Source of the DNA: Bacteroidales bacterium
GTDB taxonomy: Bacteria; Bacteroidota; Bacteroidia; Bacteroidales; UBA932
Reading direction: 5' to 3'
DNA: 53,358 nt
Assembly: GCA_017561885.1 (NCBI GenBank)
Contig: JAFZBF010000038.1
Coordinates: forward strand, 1 to 53,358
Part shown: positions 48,330 to 53,358 of the stretch, piece by piece
How positions within the stretch are numbered: the stretch's first letter is position 1
How the letters are laid out: the number at the start of each line of letters is the position of its first letter
Position numbers and translations under genes: made by a program
Notes under the pieces: generated by a model
Told to the model about the DNA's origin: nothing
The model's input: only the letters and a program-made list of their open reading frames with translations
Databases searched by the model: none

Positions 48330-50942
48330 TTAGATAACCTGGAAATCTATTGCCTTGAGGTCCTCGTCGCGTGAAGAGCTGCCGTAGAGGATACGGTACT
48401 TGCCGGGATAGACCGACAGGCCGTCCACACCCTCGTCGTAGAACGAAAATGCCTCTCCGTCCAGAGTGATGCGGGCCTTTTTGGTGGCACCCGGAGCAAT
48501 CTGGAGCTTTGCGAAGCCCTGGAGGGCCTTGATGGGAGCATCAGGATTGTCGAGCGACTGCACGTATACTTCCACGATCTCGGCACCTTCCATCTTGCCG
48601 GTGTTGGTCACAGGCACGGTGATGGTCACCTTTCCGTCTTTCTTCATCGAAGACTTGCTGAGCTTGCCTTTACCATACTCGAAAGTGGTATAGCTCAAGC
48701 CATATCCGAAGGCGTACTGAGGTTTGCCGCGGAAATACTTGTAGGTGCGGTTGTCCATGCTGTAGTCCAGGAAATCAGGCAGGTCGTCGGTCGATGCATA
48801 GAAGGTTACGGGGAGCTTGCCTGAAGGGCAGTAGTCGCCGAAGATTACGTCGGCAAGTGCCTTCGAGCCGCCCTGGCCGGGATACCAGGCCTGCAGCAGA
48901 GCGTCGTACTGACCCTCCACGCTTGCAAAGGCGATGGCCGAGCCAGAGCAGTTTACGAAGATGACAGGCTTGCCGGTCTCATGCATTGTGCGGACAAGAC
49001 GCTGCTGTACTGCCGGAAGCTCGATGTCGGCCTTGTCGCCGCCCTCACCCTCGAGCTGAGGAGAGATGCCGCCGATTATGATAATGGCGTCAGCATCCTT
49101 CGCGAGTGCCTTTTCCTCTGCGAAGTCAGCGAACTTGCGCTGGCAGAAGTCGGCACGCAACATGGCGAAAGAGCCGAAACCGCGACGGTATTCGATCTCC
49201 ACGTCGACAGGCTTGCCTTCCTGTACATCGAAAGTCTTGTACTCCATTCCACCGCGACGGCCGAAGCCACGCATAGCAGATCCGCCGCCCTTGGCATTCT
49301 CGACAACGCGGCCGTTGACCTTGAGGACATAGCCGTTGTCAGAGCTGACAGAGTAGCTCATCGGACCGGTGAAGTCAGGCACATAACGGCCTTTGATTCG
49401 TACCGAAATCTTGTCGGTGGGCACGCCGTCAGCAAAGCCGTATGCTCCGAAGGTGCTGAAGTTTAGCGACTTGTAATAACCGCTGGTGACAGGCTTGCCA
49501 ATCAGGAAGTTGTTGTCATAGAACTCCACGAACATTCCCTGCCCCTCGTTGAAGTCAGGCAGGTGATATATGGTGTTGTAGTCGTCGGTGAGCTCGCAGG
49601 CTTTCGAGTATACCACGTTGACTCCGGGCAGGGCTGCCTTGATGCCGTCCAGCAGGGAATGGGTGTGAGCCTCGGTCGGAGTGCCGCCGTAGTTACCGTT
49701 CAGAAGGGCTGCATTGTCGGCGTTGGGGCCGACCACAGCCAGAGTCTTGATGTCCTTTGAAAGAGGCAGGACTCCCTTGTCGTTGTAAAGAAGCACCATT
49801 GCCTCGCGGGCTGCCTGGGTGGCCAGAGCGTCATGCTCTTCGCTGCTGATCACGTCCTCGCCGAGATTGGCCCAGGGCAGACGGTCGGCAGGGTCGAACA
49901 TTCCGAGCTCGAAGCGGCCTTGCAGCACCTTGCGCAGGTGTACGTCAAGCTCGGCTTCAGTAATGAGGCCTTTCTCGAGACCTTCGAGGAGCACCATCAT
50001 CACCTTGCCGCATTCCAGGTCGGCGCCGGTGGCGGCCACCTCAACCGCTGCGCTGAGGGCGTCGGGCTGAGTTTCGTGCTGACCGCGGGTGTAATAATTG
50101 TTGATAGCGTCGCAGTCGGTGACCACGATTCCGTCAAATCCCCACTTGCCGCGGAGAATGTCGTTCAGAAGACGGTCGTTGGAGCTGCAGGGCACTCCCT
50201 CGTAGCGGTTGTAGGCGCTCATCACCTCACGTACGTTACCTTCCACCACCAGTTTCTTGAATGCCGGCAGATATGTCTCCCACAGGTCGCGCTGCGACAC
50301 GCGGGCGTCGTAGGTGTGGCGCAGAGGCTCAGGACCGCTGTGCACTGCATAGTGCTTAGCGCAGGCGTGCGTCTTGAAATAGTGCTTGTCGTTGCCCTGC
50401 ATTCCGAGAACGGTCTGAAGGCCGAGCACACCGGTCAGATAAGGATCCTCTCCGCAGGTTTCCTGTCCGCGGCCCCAGCGGGGGTCACGGAAGATGTTGA
50501 TGTTAGGACACCAGAAAGAGAGCTCGGGATTGCCCGGATAGTAGGTCACTCCCATCGGCACGTTGAAGATGTCGTGGTTAGAGCGGTTCCAGTTGGCGCG
50601 GGCCTCGTCAGACACCTGCGAGAACACTTCGTACATCTGCTGGGGGTTGAAGGCGGCCGCCATACCGATAGGCTGCGGATAGACGGTATATCCGTCCTGG
50701 CGCACTCCGTGGCAGGCCTCGCTCCACCAGTTGTAAGAAGGGATGCCGAGACGGTCTATCGAAGCATTCTTGTTCATCAGCAGGCCCACCTTCTCCTCTA
50801 CCGTGAGCATCGACATAAGGTTGTCGATGCGTTCGTCGATGTTAAGGTCGGGATTGAGGTAAGGATACTCATATGTCTGCTTCGGGCCGCAGGCGGTACA
50901 TAGCAGTACCAGCGAAAAGAAAGAGATGAGAATCTTCTTCAT
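48330..50942 (-). CDS. GH3 beta-glycosidase lipoprotein (xylosidase-like) with PA14 insert
   Basis: The 870-residue protein has a lipoprotein signal (LLCTAC, Cys18), the GH3 TIM barrel with nucleophile D276 in VVTDCDA and the K196-H197 pair, the second alpha/beta sandwich domain interrupted by a PA14-like domain (about 460-570), and a C-terminal fibronectin-III-like domain. The PNINIFRDPRWGRGQET block is typical of xylan beta-1,4-xylosidases. It would process xylo-oligosaccharides released by xylanases, consistent with the esterase neighbours. Exact substrate is inferred. Confidence 0.94.
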   Translation of the reverse strand: MKKILISFFSLVLLCTACGPKQTYEYPYLNPDLNIDERIDNLMSMLTVEEKVGLLMNKNASIDRLGIPSYNWWSEACHGVRQDGYTVYPQPIGMAAAFNPQQMYEVFSQVSDEARANWNRSNHDIFNVPMGVTYYPGNPELSFWCPNINIFRDPRWGRGQETCGEDPYLTGVLGLQTVLGMQGNDKHYFKTHACAKHYAVHSGPEPLRHTYDARVSQRDLWETYLPAFKKLVVEGNVREVMSAYNRYEGVPCSSNDRLLNDILRGKWGFDGIVVTDCDAINNYYTRGQHETQPDALSAAVEVAATGADLECGKVMMVLLEGLEKGLITEAELDVHLRKVLQGRFELGMFDPADRLPWANLGEDVISSEEHDALATQAAREAMVLLYNDKGVLPLSKDIKTLAVVGPNADNAALLNGNYGGTPTEAHTHSLLDGIKAALPGVNVVYSKACELTDDYNTIYHLPDFNEGQGMFVEFYDNNFLIGKPVTSGYYKSLNFSTFGAYGFADGVPTDKISVRIKGRYVPDFTGPMSYSVSSDNGYVLKVNGRVVENAKGGGSAMRGFGRRGGMEYKTFDVQEGKPVDVEIEYRRGFGSFAMLRADFCQRKFADFAEEKALAKDADAIIIIGGISPQLEGEGGDKADIELPAVQQRLVRTMHETGKPVIFVNCSGSAIAFASVEGQYDALLQAWYPGQGGSKALADVIFGDYCPSGKLPVTFYASTDDLPDFLDYSMDNRTYKYFRGKPQYAFGYGLSYTTFEYGKGKLSKSSMKKDGKVTITVPVTNTGKMEGAEIVEVYVQSLDNPDAPIKALQGFAKLQIAPGATKKARITLDGEAFSFYDEGVDGLSVYPGKYRILYGSSSRDEDLKAIDFQVI

Positions 50943-50951
50943 ATGCGTCTG

Positions 50952-52130
50952 CTATTTAAAGAGCAACTGTGCTATGTGAGTCAGATAGTCGCGGCAGTTC
51001 ATCCAGGTGTGGCCGCCGTCGGGAGTGTAGAAAGTGTGTTTCACACCGTTTTCCGTCAGGTATGAATCCAGGCTGCGTGATGCTGCGATCAGGAAATCAG
51101 AAGTGCCGGTACCGAGCCATACAAGCTTATAGTTCTTGTTGAGGGTGTTGACGGGAGCATAGGTGCCGTTCTCGAAGTTGGTCTTGTACTCCTCTCCGAA
51201 GATGGCAGGAGCCATAGCGCATACCCACTGGAACTCCTTGGGGTTGCCGAGGCCCGTTGCGAGAGCCTGACGACCGCCGAGCGAGAAGCCTGCCACCGCG
51301 CGGTCGCGGGCAGAGGTCTTCACTGCGTAGTTGGCCTCGATGAAAGGTTTCACGTCGTTGATGATTTCACGAGCCACGAGGTCGGTATCCATTGAGTCAT
51401 AGCGCTCGGCCTTGCCCTGGAGGATCATCTCCGGATAAGGATTGGCATAGGGCATGACAACTATCATGCGCTTGGCAAGGCCAGCTGCGATGAGGTTGTC
51501 GAGTATGTTGTTCACGTGACCTACCTTGAACCAGGTCTCCCAGGTGTCAGTCATACCATGGATGAGATAGAGCACGGGGAGTTTCTCCTTGCCGGCAGGA
51601 TTGTAGCCGGCAGGGGTATAGACGCACATCTGACGGTCGATGCCGCAGGTGTTGGAGTGGTAGAAGCGGTACGTCACCTTGCCGTGAGGCACGTCCTGGA
51701 TGTCCTGGACTGAAGGAACAGGACCCTTCACGTCAGCCAGCGAGTATTTGAAACCCTCGTTGGGGAAGATGAACATATTGTTGGGGTCTGCCACCTTGGT
51801 GCCGTCAATGACAAAGGCATAGGGGTAGATGTCCGGCTTGCCGGGAGTTACAGTGACAGTCCAGACGCCGTTGGCATCCTTGCTCATCGGCATTGCCTGC
51901 GGCAGCATCTGGCAGTCAAGCTCGACAGATTTGGCATCTGCGGCCTGGCAGCGGAAAGTCACCGAGCCGTCGGCATTATATTCGGGGGAAACTACGCCTG
52001 CCGGGAAGAGGCGCGCCATAGTCTGCGGTGTGAGCCGCTGGTTTTCACCTGCCTGGGGAGGCTGAGCCTGGCTGAGCAGCGGAAGCATCACGAGCAGAGC
52101 CGCTGCGATAAGTATTCTATATGTTTTCAT
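50952..52130 (-). CDS. CE1 esterase with N-terminal CBM48-like domain
   Basis: The 392-residue secreted protein (Met at 52130 gives the best signal peptide, cleavage after SQAQ) has a CBM48/E-set domain (about 50-140) and a CE1 esterase domain (about 150-390) with nucleophile GFSLGG and a terminal GHTW His. Such enzymes cleave feruloyl or acetyl esters on arabinoxylan. It is paralogous to the C-terminal half of 46242-48317 and to the next gene, with the same domain order. A Met four codons upstream is an alternative start. Confidence 0.92.
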   Translation of the reverse strand: MKTYRILIAAALLVMLPLLSQAQPPQAGENQRLTPQTMARLFPAGVVSPEYNADGSVTFRCQAADAKSVELDCQMLPQAMPMSKDANGVWTVTVTPGKPDIYPYAFVIDGTKVADPNNMFIFPNEGFKYSLADVKGPVPSVQDIQDVPHGKVTYRFYHSNTCGIDRQMCVYTPAGYNPAGKEKLPVLYLIHGMTDTWETWFKVGHVNNILDNLIAAGLAKRMIVVMPYANPYPEMILQGKAERYDSMDTDLVAREIINDVKPFIEANYAVKTSARDRAVAGFSLGGRQALATGLGNPKEFQWVCAMAPAIFGEEYKTNFENGTYAPVNTLNKNYKLVWLGTGTSDFLIAASRSLDSYLTENGVKHTFYTPDGGHTWMNCRDYLTHIAQLLFK

Positions 52131-52148
52131 ATTGTGTTCCATATCTCG

Positions 52149-53358
52149 TTATAACTGAAAAAGAAGAGGCAGGGTTTCATCGAGGAAATACTTGGCGTTC
52201 ATCCAGGTATGGCCGAACTTGCCGGTGGTGAACACCTTGACGTTTTCAATGCCTTTACTGTCGAGGAAATCCATATAGTCCTTGGCGTTGCCATAGAGGA
52301 AGTCGTCGGTGCCAACTCCAAGCCAGAACAGGTGGATCTTGTCGTTGATCTTCGGATCGTCATAGACACCGCCGGGCAGAGTCGTGCTGGTGAACGAGCT
52401 GTAAGAGCACAGCCATGAGAACTTGTCAAGGTTCGTCAGACCGATAGAAAGGCCCTGGTTACCTCCTCGCGAGAAGCCTCCGATGGCGCGGTGGTCGCGA
52501 TCGTTGATGGTACGGTAGTTCTTCTCTACGTAAGGCATGAGGTCTTTGACCATGTCGGTGGTGAAGAGGTCACCGCGCGGTGCCTGGCCAGTCGGGAAAT
52601 ACTTCGACGGGTTGCCGTAGGGCAGCACTATGATCATATCCTTCGCCTTGCCCTGGGCGATCAGATTGTCAAGGATTAGGTTCATGCGACCTACCTTGAA
52701 ATAAACTTCTTCAGTGTCGGTAGTTCCGCTTATGAGATAGAATACAGGATATTTTTTATTCTTGTTCTTGTCGTATTGCGGAGGAGTGTAGACTATCGCA
52801 TTTCCCCATGTGCCGAGGCTCTCTGACCAGTAGTTCACGTAATCCACGCTGCCGTGAGGCACGTTGGTCAGAGCGTGCAGCAATGGTTCACCCGTGCCGC
52901 GAACGTCCACGATGCTGTTCTTGAAGGTCTCGTTAGGGAACCAGTCGGGATTCTGGGGGTCCATTATGGTCACGCCGTCCACGATGAAGCTGTAAGGATA
53001 CATATCGGGCTCCACGGGGCCGAGAGTGAGAGTCCACACGCCATTGGGGCCTTTCACCATATCCTGGGTGCCTGCGAACTGGGCGTTGACCTTGACAGAT
53101 TTGGCGTTGGGATCACGGTAGTTGAATGTGACAGTATTGTCGGGGTTCACTATGGGCGAAGCTGTCGATGCGCCTGAAGGGGCTCCGCCGCCACCCATCA
53201 TCCCGGGCCTGAAGCCCTGGCGGGGAAGATGGCGGATCTCGAGGATAACCTTACCCGCCTCGGGGCCGCGCTCAACCTTCATCCACATTTCGGCGTTGAC
53301 CTGAGTACCCACGCCCATATCTGTGAGTTTAGCCTCAATGCCGGGTTCGCCTGTTCCG
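52149..53358 (-). CDS. CE1 esterase with CBM48-like domain, 5' end outside the window
   Basis: The reading frame stays open to the window edge (the first visible codons are GGA ACA GGC), so the N-terminus is missing and no internal Met is a credible start. At least 403 residues are visible. The first 60 look like the end of another beta-sandwich module (EAKLTDMGVG...EMWMKVERGP), then come a Gly/Met-rich linker, a CBM48/E-set domain and a CE1 domain with nucleophile GFSRGG and GHTW. It is the most upstream visible gene of the hemicellulose operon, 18 nt before the next start. Confidence 0.9.
   Translation of the reverse strand, partial: GTGEPGIEAKLTDMGVGTQVNAEMWMKVERGPEAGKVILEIRHLPRQGFRPGMMGGGGAPSGASTASPIVNPDNTVTFNYRDPNAKSVKVNAQFAGTQDMVKGPNGVWTLTLGPVEPDMYPYSFIVDGVTIMDPQNPDWFPNETFKNSIVDVRGTGEPLLHALTNVPHGSVDYVNYWSESLGTWGNAIVYTPPQYDKNKNKKYPVFYLISGTTDTEEVYFKVGRMNLILDNLIAQGKAKDMIIVLPYGNPSKYFPTGQAPRGDLFTTDMVKDLMPYVEKNYRTINDRDHRAIGGFSRGGNQGLSIGLTNLDKFSWLCSYSSFTSTTLPGGVYDDPKINDKIHLFWLGVGTDDFLYGNAKDYMDFLDSKGIENVKVFTTGKFGHTWMNAKYFLDETLPLLFQL

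Overview
The window looks like a chromosomal segment of a moderately GC-rich member of the Bacteroidales (Bacteroidota). The evidence is the gene content: a ComM-type ATPase, an ECF sigma factor followed by a membrane-anchored beta-barrel protein, SpII lipoproteins, GH127/GH3/CE1 polysaccharide degradation genes, and an indolepyruvate oxidoreductase–PaaK operon. Promoters fit the Bacteroidota pattern TTTG-N19-21-TAnnTTTG, and Shine-Dalgarno sites are mostly absent. An uncultured gut lineage is possible, but genus cannot be fixed from the sequence. I see no CRISPR array, insertion sequence, prophage or plasmid function.

Layout. 1-8582 (minus): tRNA-Gln and a very compact 11-gene run (gaps of 12 nt or less, or 4-nt overlaps) that starts with a corrinoid methyl-transfer set and continues with tsaE, a small membrane protein, mutL, a rhomboid protease, an EEP-family phosphatase/nuclease, tsaC, rsmE and ispF. 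8583-10246 (plus): a divergent URO-D-fold gene plus a TlpA-like thioredoxin. 10247-19308 (minus): a GH10 xylanase lipoprotein, a hicAB toxin-antitoxin pair with a palindromic operator, comM, a fructan set (GH32, MFS permease, PfkB kinase), and an ECF sigma factor with its fused anti-sigma/beta-barrel partner. 19406-22208 (plus): a TPR protein and an EnvC-like amidase activator. 22216-28647 (minus): surface cassette 1 with its leader, uvrA and a metallo-beta-lactamase-fold hydrolase. 28727-40163 (plus): deoxynucleoside kinase, DUF819 permease, patatin/beta-barrel protein, Na/Pi symporter, uracil/xanthine permease, then iorA-iorB-paaK-ACT. 40236-43819 (minus): surface cassette 2 with its leader. 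43829-53358 (minus): a hemicellulose operon (GH127, double esterase, GH3, two CE1 esterases), cut by the window edge.

The most unusual content is the pair of paralogous surface cassettes (22216-25207 and 40236-43819). Each encodes a small outer-membrane barrel and then a long lipoprotein built from 54-residue helical repeats, a shared C-terminal region and a PA-like domain. Both are preceded by the same leader design: a promoter TTG-N20-TAA(C/T)TTTAT, an ATG only four bases later, an open frame of exactly 26 codons that ends in a homopolymeric G-run read as Gly-Gly-Gly-stop, the string TAATGnnTTAG, an intrinsic terminator with the same mismatch-interrupted stem, and GTGTCC. No other promoter is visible between terminator and barrel gene. 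In both copies, loss of one G would move the stop codon to the foot of the terminator. This suggests a phase-variable (slippage-controlled) transcription attenuator controlling a surface fibre or coat system. The architecture is seen directly; the mechanism is inference.
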